A DNA stretch of 43,909 nt from Methanobacteriota archaeon (GCA_002715545.1 PAZI01000049.1:14984-58892); one strand, 5' to 3'; positions 31,911-39,506 are shown, counted from the stretch's first letter. Notes: generated from the sequence alone by a model not told the origin. Numbers and translations: made by a program.

Positions 31911-33008
31911 TTAAGTCCCCACGATATGCCAAGTCGCGCCCGAGCTAACGGTCACGCTTGACCCGCTGGTTATTGTGATTGGACCGGCGCTCATACCGTT
32001 CGATCCGCTTGGTATTGTCAGACTGACGCTGCCACTAATTTGATTTTTGTTGGTGCGGATGACGCTTTCCTCGTCCGTTCCGCCGCCATCCAGGCCGGGT
32101 CCGCCGCCGCCAATTCCAGCCCACTCGCTGCCGTTGTAGCCTTCAAACTTGGTGTCCGTTGTGTTGAAGCGCAGGTAACCGGCGCTGGGGCTGCCGTCCC
32201 GCTGCCCGGTTGTCCCCGCTGGAAGCACGCCAGCTCCTGTCCCCGATGTTTTGGCGACCAGGGTCGTTACATCGACCTCTCCTGCGACCTGCCATGCAGA
32301 ACCGTTGTAGACCTTGAGTTGGTTGCTCGTGGTATTGAAATAGAGGTCGCCTGTGGTGAGCGCGTCTCCGTCCCCGTCTGCCGTGGGGTCCGAGGAGAAG
32401 GCTCCAAGGTATGTGTCCTCGAAGTTGTCGAGAGCGGCTTCGGCTGCGGTCTTTGCAGTTTCGGCTGCGGCCTGCGCTGTTTCGGCAGCAGTCTTTGCGG
32501 CTTCGCTCGCGGCTTTAGCCGTTTCACTCGCGGTTTTAGCGGTTTCCGATCCGGTCCTTGCGGTTTCCGCTGCCGTTTGCGCTGTTGATGCAGAGCTGGC
32601 CGAAGAGGCGCTGGCTGTAGCGGAATTTGCGCTCGCGGTAGCGGAATTTGCTGCATTTGTTGCGGCAGTGTTTACGACTGATGCGTCGAGTATGAGGGCA
32701 ATTTTGTTGGCCGCTAGGTCGGCGGCTACGTTTGTGGACGTGTGTTGGACGCGGACAGTGTAGAGGTCTTCGCTGGATGCATCGCGGTATACGTCGCCGA
32801 TGTCGTAGAGGGTGCTTGTGGCAAAGTCACCCTTGTATTCGGCAAAGCCTGTTTTGTATTGGCCGTTGGTGTCGAATGCCTGAGCGAGGAGATTGGCGAG
32901 CGTCGTGTTGCCGATCTCGGCGTTCTCCATGTAGGTGTCGAGGGAGTGCTCGCCGGTCTTGCTGGATGTGAAGCGGAGCTGCTCTGATGTTGGGCGTGTA
33001 CTAGCCAT
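31911..33008 (-). CDS. Tail fibre with Ala-rich coiled-coil shaft
   Basis: 365 residues. The N-terminus contains AEIGNTTLANLLAQAFDTNG (about 30-50), a pattern shared with the 514-residue fibre, then a beta segment (YDIGDVYRDASSEDLYTV). From about 115 to 195 there is a long, near-perfect Ala/Thr/Glu/Lys heptad repeat (AAETAKTAAE type) expected to form a trimeric coiled coil. Downstream modules LYFNTTSNQLKVYNGSAW and LRFNTTDTKFEGYNGSEW are classic fibre repeats. It probably anchors or connects the other fibres to the virion. Its start overlaps the upstream gene by eight bases. Confidence 0.8.
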   Translation of the reverse strand: MASTRPTSEQLRFTSSKTGEHSLDTYMENAEIGNTTLANLLAQAFDTNGQYKTGFAEYKGDFATSTLYDIGDVYRDASSEDLYTVRVQHTSTNVAADLAANKIALILDASVVNTAATNAANSATASANSATASASSASSASTAQTAAETARTGSETAKTASETAKAASEAAKTAAETAQAAAETAKTAAEAALDNFEDTYLGAFSSDPTADGDGDALTTGDLYFNTTSNQLKVYNGSAWQVAGEVDVTTLVAKTSGTGAGVLPAGTTGQRDGSPSAGYLRFNTTDTKFEGYNGSEWAGIGGGGPGLDGGGTDEESVIRTNKNQISGSVSLTIPSGSNGMSAGPITITSGSSVTVSSGATWHIVGT

Positions 33009-33276
33009 CGAAGCTCTCCTGTTCTTGCATCTTGCGTAAGCGGAATACGAGTTCGTTCTTGGTCATGGGCTGGTCTTGTTTGACGGCGTTTAGGTCAGCC
33101 CGGAGCTGCGCGATGGCTTCGTCTTGTGGCGCGTTGATGTTTTCGATGCGCTCCTCGATTGCACGGAGGCGCAGTTCTGTTTGGCGCGCGTAGTTTTCGA
33201 AGACGGCGAGGATATAGTCGCGGGTCTTCGGGTCTACGAACGAGCTGAGAGATTGGGGATCGGGGATCGTCTTCAT
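33001..33276 (-). CDS. Small coiled-coil protein between portal and fibres
   Basis: 91 residues, helical, with YARQTELRLRAIEERIENIN and EAIAQLRADLNAVKQ heptads and a basic C-terminal helix (KNELVFRLRKMQE). The ATG overlaps the portal TGA as ATGA. Similar small coiled-coil proteins follow portal genes in several podoviruses, but no function is established to my knowledge. An adaptor or portal-associated role is a guess from position. Confidence 0.6.
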   Translation of the reverse strand: MKTIPDPQSLSSFVDPKTRDYILAVFENYARQTELRLRAIEERIENINAPQDEAIAQLRADLNAVKQDQPMTKNELVFRLRKMQEQESFDG

Positions 33277-35177
33277 GCCTGCGCCTCACTTATGGGGACA
33301 AGGTTGCCTGCGCTGACCTGCCCATCGATGTCCCCCTGCGGCATGACGGATGCGCCGCGCATCTTTTCCATGACAGAGATTTCTTGCGATGGGGACATCG
33401 GTCGTGATGGGTCGAGCTTGAAGCGCTCAATGTTGGGGATGCCCATTGCTTTGATGGCTTCTTCAGCGATTGCGCCGCCGTCGTATTCCATCGTCAGGCC
33501 GGTCTGCTGCATGATGCCGAGTATCTGCATCCAGGCTTCGACGTTGCGCGATGGTTCGAGGGGAAGCGTGCCGTCGACCACGAGGTAGTCGATGTCCCCT
33601 TGTAGATCGAGGACATTGAAGTCGACGTAGCCGTCCTGTGCGCCGGCACGCAGGATTTCGGGTGAGTTGGATTGGTTGAGCGGTATGGAGCCGCTGAACT
33701 TGGAGGTCAGCATGTCTTGGAGGTTGGAGACCATCATGCGGACCATTGGCCGGATTGTGGTCGCTGAGATGATGCGGCTGAGTACGCCGAGGCGTTGTGA
33801 GCCGAGCTGTGTCAGGCGTTGGACTTCTGTGGCCGTGGGTGGTGTGCCGGGAGATGGAATGCCTTGTTGTGCGTCGGATGCGGCGGACAGGCGCTGCTTA
33901 AATTCGGACAGGCCTTGGATGTCGTTCCAGTGGGATGACGTTACGTCGGGGACTTGAACGACGTTGACGCCGTCTCCGGGTCTGGTTCCGGGGAGCGTGC
34001 GGACGAGACCCCACGGGTTGCGGTCGATGAGGTCGGAGATGTTGACCTGGCTGGGATCGACGAAGATCAGGTTGTTTAGCGCTGCCATGACATTGTCGAC
34101 GCGGCTGCGCAGCAGCCACGTCGCTATGTCGTGGAGCGGAAGGAGGATGTCGTAGAGGCCAGCGCCGAATGTTTTGTGGCTGTCATTGAAGAGCGCGGAC
34201 ATGACGATGGGGAACTGCCTGCCGTATGGGTTGAGCTGACAGCGGATGACGGTGTCCTCATCGAGGATCGTGATGATGGCCCAGACTTCGCGGACACCGG
34301 GCATACCGATTAGATCGCCAGGGAGGCGGACGAAGACCTCGTTGATGGTGCGTGCCGATCCCAGTGTGAAGTATTGGCCGCCGGATTGGTTGAGGGCGTC
34401 GGCTGATGCCGGGTCGATGGAGAGGCCACGACCTTCTTCGCGTGAGGTTTCGTTTGATTTCCACCCTTGGATGGGCCGGTTGCGCTGGTGGCGTATGGAC
34501 GGGAAGTAGTCGAGCTTGGGGTAGAGGCCGCTCTGACGGAGCGCGTCGAAGGACTTGTAGTCGACGAAGCCGATGAACTGCATCTCGTCGATGTCTCCCC
34601 AGTTGACGCGGGGGTCGGGAAAGCAGCGGCGCGGATCGTAGTTGATTATTTTGTTGGTGTTTTTGCTGCCGTCCCACGAGACGCGGGTGGGTGCGAAGCC
34701 GTATCGGATTGCGTCGTTGAGGAGTTGGGCAACGCGGAACTCGCCTGCGCCTTGGCGCATGTGTTGGTGGAGGATGCGTTCGATGATGGCGGCTGGTTTG
34801 CGGGATTTTGCGTTGAGGCCTTCGAGGCCGAACATCGGGTTGCGTCCGCCTAGTGCGGCCATGAGGTAGGTGAGGACAGTGTCCGCGATTGCGCGGGTGT
34901 CTGCTATGACAGCTTTCTCGCGGAAGTCGGTGGCGTCCGGGGGGACGTAGACGTCGTGTGCGCGGTCTGCTTCTTTCCAATGGTCGTAGCGTCGGCTGAT
35001 GCGGTTCCACGACATATCGAAGAGTGCTTTGGCGTATGCGCAGATGCGCTGCTCCTGATCTGCGGAGAGCGCAGGCGCGATGTCTCTCATTTGGAGGAAT
35101 GGCTCGGCGAGCTGCGACAGGTCGACGATCAGTCCATCTGACGTGCTCGGTGCGTTCTCTGCGGGCAGTATTGGCAT
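33273..35177 (-). CDS. Portal protein
   Basis: 634 residues, the right size for podovirus portals. DMSWNRISRRYDHWKEADRAHDVYVPP, then FREKAVIADTRAIADTVLTYLM and RYGFAPTRVSWDG, a YDPRRCFPDPRVNWGDIDEM block and the C-terminal region around HDIATWLLRSRVDNVMAALNNLIFVDP fit the head-to-tail connector portal. It forms the dodecameric ring through which terminase pumps DNA. It follows terL by 37 bases. No Shine-Dalgarno is evident before the ATG, which is unusual in this genome; the spacer is C-rich (ACCACCAACCCCCAT). Confidence 0.85.
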   Translation of the reverse strand: MPILPAENAPSTSDGLIVDLSQLAEPFLQMRDIAPALSADQEQRICAYAKALFDMSWNRISRRYDHWKEADRAHDVYVPPDATDFREKAVIADTRAIADTVLTYLMAALGGRNPMFGLEGLNAKSRKPAAIIERILHQHMRQGAGEFRVAQLLNDAIRYGFAPTRVSWDGSKNTNKIINYDPRRCFPDPRVNWGDIDEMQFIGFVDYKSFDALRQSGLYPKLDYFPSIRHQRNRPIQGWKSNETSREEGRGLSIDPASADALNQSGGQYFTLGSARTINEVFVRLPGDLIGMPGVREVWAIITILDEDTVIRCQLNPYGRQFPIVMSALFNDSHKTFGAGLYDILLPLHDIATWLLRSRVDNVMAALNNLIFVDPSQVNISDLIDRNPWGLVRTLPGTRPGDGVNVVQVPDVTSSHWNDIQGLSEFKQRLSAASDAQQGIPSPGTPPTATEVQRLTQLGSQRLGVLSRIISATTIRPMVRMMVSNLQDMLTSKFSGSIPLNQSNSPEILRAGAQDGYVDFNVLDLQGDIDYLVVDGTLPLEPSRNVEAWMQILGIMQQTGLTMEYDGGAIAEEAIKAMGIPNIERFKLDPSRPMSPSQEISVMEKMRGASVMPQGDIDGQVSAGNLVPISEAQA

Positions 35178-35214
35178 GGGATTGTTTTATGGGGGTTGGT
35201 GGTAGGCTGTCGTC

Positions 35215-36882
35215 CTACAGACCCCAGCCCTTCCATGCCCGCTTGTTTGCTGACGCCATGTCAGAAAGGGAGGTGCCGAACATGTGGACTTCCTTGTTGA
35301 GGCTGTTGGAAAGGTTGAGCGGACTGTTGAATGCGTTGCCGGTCGAAGGGACACGGCTGAGGACATCGAGGACAATGGAGAGGGCGTCGACTTGGTCGTC
35401 GTGTGCGCCGTCTGGAAACTCGACGCATTCCTGTAGGAAGTCATCCAGCCAGGGCGCGTCTTTGGGGAGGAAGACACGGCCACCCTCTATGAGATCGGTG
35501 ACAGCGTTGACGCGTGCGACCTTGTCGTTGACGACCTTGCGAGGGATGACGGCGATGCCGCTCTCGTTGCGGAGTTCTTGGATTAGGGATTGACCGGAGG
35601 CTTTGTCCTCGATGTGGACACCTCTGAGGCCGTTGCCGCGCCAGCGTGCGTTTAGTGCGATTAGGGCACGCTTGAGTTCGGGGAAGTCGTACTTGGCCCG
35701 CATGATGTCGAGGAGATGGATGTCCCCGTTATAGGAGAGGCCTGCGGTGATCGCGACGGAGTAGTCGGCGGTCTCTGTTTTTTTGAAGGCTGTGTCCGCG
35801 CCGATGATGATTGTTTCGAACTCGCCGGGGGGATCGTCGTGCTTCCACCATGTGGATTTGATGAGGTTGCCGCCCTTGATGTAGGGGGACTGCTGGTACA
35901 GGGACGCGAACTCGCGCTCATTGAGTTCGCGCTTTCTTATTAGTTCTTCTAATGGGAAACGATCCGGCCAGAGAGGTACTTCTTTCTTTTCCCACATGTA
36001 GCGTTTGGCCGGTGCGGTGTCCGTTAGACGTTTGTGGGCGTATTCGGGATTGCGAACTTGGACGCCTGTTTCTTCTTCTTGGATGGCCGGGAAGTTGATG
36101 TGTGTCCATTCGCCGTCGGCCCATTCCTTGAGGGTTTGGACGCGGCCAGCGAGGTCGTCAGGGTGCCACCGTGTCAGGGTGATGACGCGGATCGGTGGCG
36201 TGCCGTCGTAGGCCGGTTCGAGGCGGGTTGAGAGAGCGGACGCGTAGTAGTCCCATGTTTTGTTGCGCTGGGTGGCGCTCTCGGCGTCCTCGCGTGCTTT
36301 GATTGGATCGTCGATGTTGAGGAGGTTTGCGGCTCGACCGGAGGTCGTGCCGCCTATACCGACGCCGTAGTAGCGGCCGCCGCTTTCGGTTGCCCAGTTG
36401 TCGGCGGCCCGCGTTTCGTCGGAGAGGCGACAGTTGGGGAAGACCTGATGGAATTCGTTTGAGCGGACTACGTCGCGAACCTTGCGGCCGAAGTCTGTGG
36501 CCAGTTCGGCGTTGTATGAGCAGGACATGACGATGCGGCGGGGATCGCGGCCCATGAAGTAGGCTGGGAAGTAGATGCTGCCGAACGTGGACTTTGCGTG
36601 CCGTGGAGGCATCGTGATGAGGACATTGCGTATTGGCGGCCTGTCCCCGCGTTGCGGGCGCTTTTCTTTACGAGCGTGGCCGTAGCGGCGCTTTTCTAGC
36701 GCTTCCCAGAACTCGGGAAACAGCTCGCCCTGTTCAAGGAGGTGCAGGCACTCGATGAGCTTGAGCTGGAACTGGGGTATGTCCCAGCCGGGCTGCATGA
36801 ACTTGATGAAATGTTCGAAGCTGTCCTCGGCACGCTTGGCCGCGAGGAGTAGCTTGGCGGCTTCTTTTCTTGTCAGCGACAT
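35215..36882 (-). CDS. terL: Terminase large subunit
   Basis: 555 residues from the ATG at 36882; a TTG at 36924 would add an unlikely leader. The ATPase P-loop variant PPRHAKST lies at 92-99, Walker B-like LLNIDD at 187-192 and TRWHPDDLAG at 237-246. The RNase H-like nuclease has GADTAF (D363), HIEDKASG (E425/D426) and AHDDQVDAL (D495/D496). This is the packaging motor that cuts concatemers and drives DNA into the prohead. The small subunit lies upstream after a 281-base spacer (36883-37163) that holds AGGACGACC, AT-rich inverted repeats and a GC tandem repeat. Confidence 0.92.
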   Translation of the reverse strand: MSLTRKEAAKLLLAAKRAEDSFEHFIKFMQPGWDIPQFQLKLIECLHLLEQGELFPEFWEALEKRRYGHARKEKRPQRGDRPPIRNVLITMPPRHAKSTFGSIYFPAYFMGRDPRRIVMSCSYNAELATDFGRKVRDVVRSNEFHQVFPNCRLSDETRAADNWATESGGRYYGVGIGGTTSGRAANLLNIDDPIKAREDAESATQRNKTWDYYASALSTRLEPAYDGTPPIRVITLTRWHPDDLAGRVQTLKEWADGEWTHINFPAIQEEETGVQVRNPEYAHKRLTDTAPAKRYMWEKKEVPLWPDRFPLEELIRKRELNEREFASLYQQSPYIKGGNLIKSTWWKHDDPPGEFETIIIGADTAFKKTETADYSVAITAGLSYNGDIHLLDIMRAKYDFPELKRALIALNARWRGNGLRGVHIEDKASGQSLIQELRNESGIAVIPRKVVNDKVARVNAVTDLIEGGRVFLPKDAPWLDDFLQECVEFPDGAHDDQVDALSIVLDVLSRVPSTGNAFNSPLNLSNSLNKEVHMFGTSLSDMASANKRAWKGWGL

Positions 36883-37072
36883 GTGTATCCAAAAGGGGGG
36901 CGCGTAGCGTGTACGCACCCCCAAGTAGAGAGACGAGACAAGTAAAGCCTATGCACCGTCTAGGCGCTGGTCGTCCTTAACGGGTTGAAAATTTGCTCAG
37001 AATTTTCGGATACCCGGAAATGGCATTTAAAATTTTTGGTTTTCGGGATCGGCCCTCGCCCCCCCACATCAT

Positions 37073-37107
37073 GACGTGGCGCGCGCGACGTGGCGCGCGC
37101 GACGTGC
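37073..37107. repeat. Tandem GACGTGGCGCGCGC repeat between terS and terL
   Basis: A 14-base unit, GACGTGGCGCGCGC, is repeated exactly at 37073-37086 and 37087-37100, with a partial third unit. Each includes the palindrome GCGCGC. It lies in the non-coding spacer of the packaging genes. The same spacer (36960-37060) also has GAAAATT/AATTTTC arms (36987-37007). A terminase recognition or promoter role is possible. Confidence 0.7.
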
Positions 37108-37163
37108 GATGCGCGCCTGCGCCTGCGCGTCGGCAAGCGACACAGATTCTGCACACTCGGTCG

Positions 37164-37514
37164 CTAAGTGGCTGATTTTGCTGGTGGTTCGTCGTTATCC
37201 AGAATAACTGCGTCGTCGACTTCGTCGAGACCGGCGGCGATCCGTTCGAGGTCTTCGCGGGTCAGCTCGCGGGTATCTTTTACGCTCATGTCCACCTGCG
37301 AGTAGGTCGCGGACACGTCTGGAACGACCTTGGAAAGCATTGTTTTGAATACGTTAGCTTGGGTCGGGGTCCATTCGCGCGTGCCCAGTACGACCTCGTG
37401 GGCGCGTGGAAGCTGCTGTTTCACGAGCGCGGTGATCTTCGCGCGGACTTGCGCGATTTGATGCGGCGAGACCGGCCGCAGATGCGACGGTGCTTTGATG
37501 CGATTCTCAGTCAT
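37164..37514 (-). CDS. Terminase small subunit, probable
   Basis: 116 residues, first gene of the leftward late operon. It has an N-terminal basic helix (HQIAQVRAKITALVKQQLPRAHEVV), a GTREWTPTQANVFKTMLSKVVPDV segment resembling the helix-turn-helix of small terminases, and an acidic C-terminal helix (TREDLERIAAGLDEVDDAVI) that could contact the large subunit. Position and size support DNA recognition for packaging. It lies 34 bases from the left copy of the 23-bp repeats, which could be its recognition sites or the operon operator. Confidence 0.75.
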   Translation of the reverse strand: MTENRIKAPSHLRPVSPHQIAQVRAKITALVKQQLPRAHEVVLGTREWTPTQANVFKTMLSKVVPDVSATYSQVDMSVKDTRELTREDLERIAAGLDEVDDAVILDNDEPPAKSAT

Positions 37515-37547
37515 TTCTCGACCTTACGCGCGAATAGCGGGCGCGTC

Positions 37548-37570
37548 ATCCCAAAGGGATCAGGGTGATG
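37548..37570. repeat. 23-bp direct repeat with dyad, copy 1
   Basis: The repeat contains the perfect dyad ATCCCAAAGGGAT followed by CAGGGTGATG. The identical copy is at 37629-37651. Both lie in the 202-base divergent spacer between terS (leftward) and the 177-residue protein (rightward). They look like binding sites of a dimeric regulator, the small terminase or a replication protein. Confidence 0.8.
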
Positions 37571-37628
37571 GGGATTGAGGCCGGAGAGCTTCCGGTTTCC
37601 ATCAGCCTTTCCCCCGCAGGGACGCGAT

Positions 37629-37651
37629 ATCCCAAAGGGATCAGGGTGATG
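37629..37651. repeat. 23-bp direct repeat with dyad, copy 2
   Basis: Identical to the copy at 37548-37570, starting 81 bases after it (about eight helical turns), so both face nearly the same side of the helix. The remainder of the spacer has no clear canonical promoter by eye. AGGAG before the ATG at 37717 serves the rightward gene. Confidence 0.8.
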
Positions 37652-37716
37652 AGTAGTGAGGCCAGTCGACGGTCGGCTTGGCCCGATTTCATCGCGAACA
37701 CAGGAGTAACGCGATT

Positions 37717-38250
37717 ATGAACACCATCAAAACCATCAACCCCGTCATCCGCTTCGTGTCCGAGAACGACAACGTCCTCGCAGAGCGCCCAGGTTACTTG
37801 CGCGTCCGCCCGGACGGAACCTTCGGCGCGATCCGCCGCAAAAAGTGCTACCCGGTCTACGAAGTCATCGACGGCAACACCGTGTCCGTGCGTGTCGAGA
37901 AATCCCTCGCGCTGCCCAAGGACGACTGCCGTGGGGCCAAGGTCGTCGACATCTCGGCGAAGCCGACTGCGGCAAAATCCGAGCCGACCGCCAAGAAGCC
38001 GCGCACGGTTGCGCAACAGCAGGCGACGGTTCGCATGGCTGAAGGCCGCTTGGCCGCAGTCACCCGCGAGACTGACGACCCCGCGAAGATCGAGACCGCC
38101 GCACGGGCACTTGCCACCGCGCAAGAGAACCTCGCGGCCATGATCGAGCACGAGGTCGTCGAGCAGGCCGTGGCCGACGCTGGTCCGGTCAAGCCGATCT
38201 CGAAGATGACGAAGGCCGAGCTGATCGCTCACATCGCGAAGCTGTCGTAA
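37717..38250 (+). CDS. Helical protein with Rho/SAP-like C-terminus, unknown
   Basis: 177 residues from the ATG at 37717, with AGGAG upstream; an earlier in-frame start at 37678 lacks such a site. A beta-rich N-terminus (GYLRVRPDGTFGAIRRKKCYPVYEVIDGNTVSV) and a long Ala/Glu/Arg-rich helical middle precede MTKAELIAHIAKLS, a short SAP/Rho-N-like helix pair that often binds nucleic acid. First gene of the rightward operon and closed by a perfect terminator, so it is a single-gene transcript in part. Codon third positions are strongly C-rich. Likely an early, abundant host-interacting or DNA-binding protein (inference). Confidence 0.65.
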   Translation: MNTIKTINPVIRFVSENDNVLAERPGYLRVRPDGTFGAIRRKKCYPVYEVIDGNTVSVRVEKSLALPKDDCRGAKVVDISAKPTAAKSEPTAKKPRTVAQQQATVRMAEGRLAAVTRETDDPAKIETAARALATAQENLAAMIEHEVVEQAVADAGPVKPISKMTKAELIAHIAKLS

Positions 38251-38276
38251 GCGGCCGCAACACACACTGGCACACA

Positions 38277-38309
38277 CGGGCCGTCCTTCGGGGCGGCCCG
38301 TTTTCTTTT
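38277..38309 (+). terminator. Intrinsic terminator, TTCG loop
   Basis: The stem CGGGCCGTCC (38277-38286) pairs with GGGCGGCCCG (38291-38300), with one G-T wobble, around TTCG. TTTTCTTTT (38301-38309) follows. The most convincing terminator in the window. Confidence 0.9.
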
Positions 38310-38321
38310 GGGAGATCGAAC

Positions 38322-38516
38322 ATGAAACGCTTCAACTGGAACAGCTTTCCGCAAATCGCACACGCCATTCCCCGTGCGATGGAACTCACGGATCACGGCC
38401 AAGTCGTGATGCGTCACGCCGAGATGCAACGCGAGCGCATCGAACGGGTCCGCAAGAGGGCCGCCGAGGACACCAACGTCATCCGTCGCGGAACACTTCG
38501 CGCAGTCCGCAACTAG
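38322..38516 (+). CDS. Small basic helical protein, unknown
   Basis: 64 residues. GGGAG upstream of the ATG. Helical, Arg-rich C-terminal half (EMQRERIERVRKRAAEDTNVIRR), suggesting RNA or DNA contact. It sits between a strong terminator and a strong non-terminating hairpin (38529-38551), so it may depend on readthrough or on a promoter between. No family recognised. Confidence 0.6.
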   Translation: MKRFNWNSFPQIAHAIPRAMELTDHGQVVMRHAEMQRERIERVRKRAAEDTNVIRRGTLRAVRN

Positions 38517-38528
38517 GTGCAGACGCCC

Positions 38529-38551
38529 GAGCGCCCCTTCGTGGGGCGCTC
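38529..38551 (+). other. Strong RNA hairpin without U-run
   Basis: GAGCGCCCC (38529-38537) and GGGGCGCTC (38543-38551) form nine perfect pairs around TTCGT. It is followed by CAGTGTCATC rather than a T-run, so it may stabilise or process mRNA rather than terminate. It lies just after the 38322-38516 stop. Confidence 0.75.
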
Positions 38552-38579
38552 CAGTGTCATCATCCAAAGGAGAAACGCG

Positions 38580-38849
38580 ATCCAAACACAAACCAAAACG
38601 TCGCGCATTGCGAACATGCACATCATGGACGCACGCGCATCACGCCGGGAAAAACACGGCGAAGTCCACTACCCATCGAAGGGTCACTACAAGCGCATGT
38701 CTGCACGCGCAGAACGTAAACGCGCACGCATCGAGGCGGCCATCGAGGCCGCCGAGATGCCAACACCCACACCGCAGCCGGTCGTGCGCTGCGTCCCCGT
38801 CTTCAACACGCGAAGCCGTTGCCTCGGTTTCGTCGAGATCGCCGCATAG
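38580..38849 (+). CDS. Basic protein with unclear start, unknown
   Basis: About 78 to 90 residues. AAGGAG (38567-38572) points to an in-frame ATC at 38580 seven bases downstream; the first in-frame ATG is at 38616 (MHIMDARASRREKHG) and has no Shine-Dalgarno, and a GTG at 38517 would place the hairpin inside the gene. The protein is Arg/Lys/Ala-rich (MSARAERKRARIEAAIEAAE) with a Pro/Thr linker and a short beta end (RCVPVFNTRSRCLGFVEIAA). It probably binds nucleic acid. The start codon is the odd point; a mutated or non-canonical start is possible. Confidence 0.55.
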   Translation: MQTQTKTSRIANMHIMDARASRREKHGEVHYPSKGHYKRMSARAERKRARIEAAIEAAEMPTPTPQPVVRCVPVFNTRSRCLGFVEIAA

Positions 38850-38858
38850 GAGGGCAAC

Positions 38859-39056
38859 ATGGACATCACCAACGAACTTATCGACTTCGCAGTCATGCTG
38901 ACCGCTTTCGTCCTCGCGTTGGGCATCGCCTGCGCGGTCCAGAACTGGTGGCACAGGCGTCCACCAACAACGCGTAGCGATCTCGACTACATCGCAAGGC
39001 AACGTAGCAAGGCGATGCGCCGACGAGCACGTCGCAAATACAGCGCACGATCATAG
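38859..39056 (+). CDS. Small single-span membrane protein
   Basis: 65 residues. Start with TAGGAGGG upstream. One transmembrane segment at about residues 9-27 (FAVMLTAFVLALGIACAVQ), then a basic cytoplasmic tail (RQRSKAMRRRARRKYSARS). Unknown; small membrane proteins of this type in phage early regions can modulate host envelope functions or superinfection, but nothing here shows which. Confidence 0.65.
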   Translation: MDITNELIDFAVMLTAFVLALGIACAVQNWWHRRPPTTRSDLDYIARQRSKAMRRRARRKYSARS

Positions 39057-39065
39057 GAGGACACG

Positions 39066-39338
39066 ATGGACAAACTTTCCACGCCTATCTGGGTTTGCGT
39101 AATCAACAACGACCCAGAGCTGTTTAACACTAAGAACAAGGCCTTACGCTTGGCCTACGCCGAGATAGACGATGTCGTCGAGGAAAATTGTGGGAACGAC
39201 GACCTGCCTCGCCCACTCAACGCTCTCGCCTTGCGCGTTCGTCTCCTACAACACGGGGCGGTGACAATAGACATCGGCAAGGACGATTTCGGTGATCCAA
39301 TTCTTTGGGAAATCACCGTCACGCAATGCTTCATATGA
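39066..39338 (+). CDS. Acidic small protein, unknown
   Basis: 90 residues, GGAGGACA upstream of the ATG. Mixed alpha/beta (IWVCVINNDPELF, then LRLAYAEIDDVVEENCG, then VTIDIGKDDFGDPILWEITVTQCFI). Acidic and compact, resembling other host-takeover proteins in size and charge only. It is followed by a perfect terminator, ending the first rightward unit. Confidence 0.6.
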   Translation: MDKLSTPIWVCVINNDPELFNTKNKALRLAYAEIDDVVEENCGNDDLPRPLNALALRVRLLQHGAVTIDIGKDDFGDPILWEITVTQCFI

Positions 39339-39369
39339 TGTGCGGACGCATCATTAACGCGAGCGTGTG

Positions 39370-39394
39370 AAAGCCACCTTCGGGTGGCTTTTAT
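39370..39394 (+). terminator. Intrinsic terminator, TTCG loop
   Basis: AAAGCCACC (39370-39378) and GGTGGCTTT (39383-39391) pair perfectly around TTCG, and the T-run continues to 39392. It closes the 37717-39338 unit. Confidence 0.88.
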
Positions 39395-39404
39395 GCACTC
39401 GTTA

Positions 39405-39506
39405 GCGACAGTTCGTACGCTAAGAGGGTGTACGAGGTAAAAAAGATGTTTATTTTTGCCTCCAATGTGCTAATACAAAACCACAACACAACAACGAGGT
39501 ATTGAG
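39405..39506 (+). promoter_or_regulatory. Putative promoter region of the second rightward unit
   Basis: It follows a terminator and precedes the 39507 gene. It contains a TCGTAC/GTACGA inverted repeat (about 39412-39434), then an AT-rich stretch (39438-39480) with TGCTAATAC, a possible extended -10 element at 39468-39476 without a clear -35. GAGG upstream of the ATG is the ribosome site. Promoter assignment is by context. Confidence 0.4.

Noticed and set aside
32450..32650. Repetitive DNA resembling a repeat array
   Set aside because: It is the codon-level repeat of the Ala/Thr/Glu heptads in a fibre coiled coil, not CRISPR: there is no fixed spacer length or unique spacers.
36960..37154. 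Short Arg-rich reading frame after terS
   Set aside because: It is encoded largely by the GC tandem repeat and AT-rich spacer and has no ribosome site.
37546..38277. Minus-strand reading frame opposite the 37717-38250 gene and the 23-bp repeats
   Set aside because: It would translate both repeats and the dyads; the plus-strand gene has AGGAG, a clean terminator and a plausible protein.
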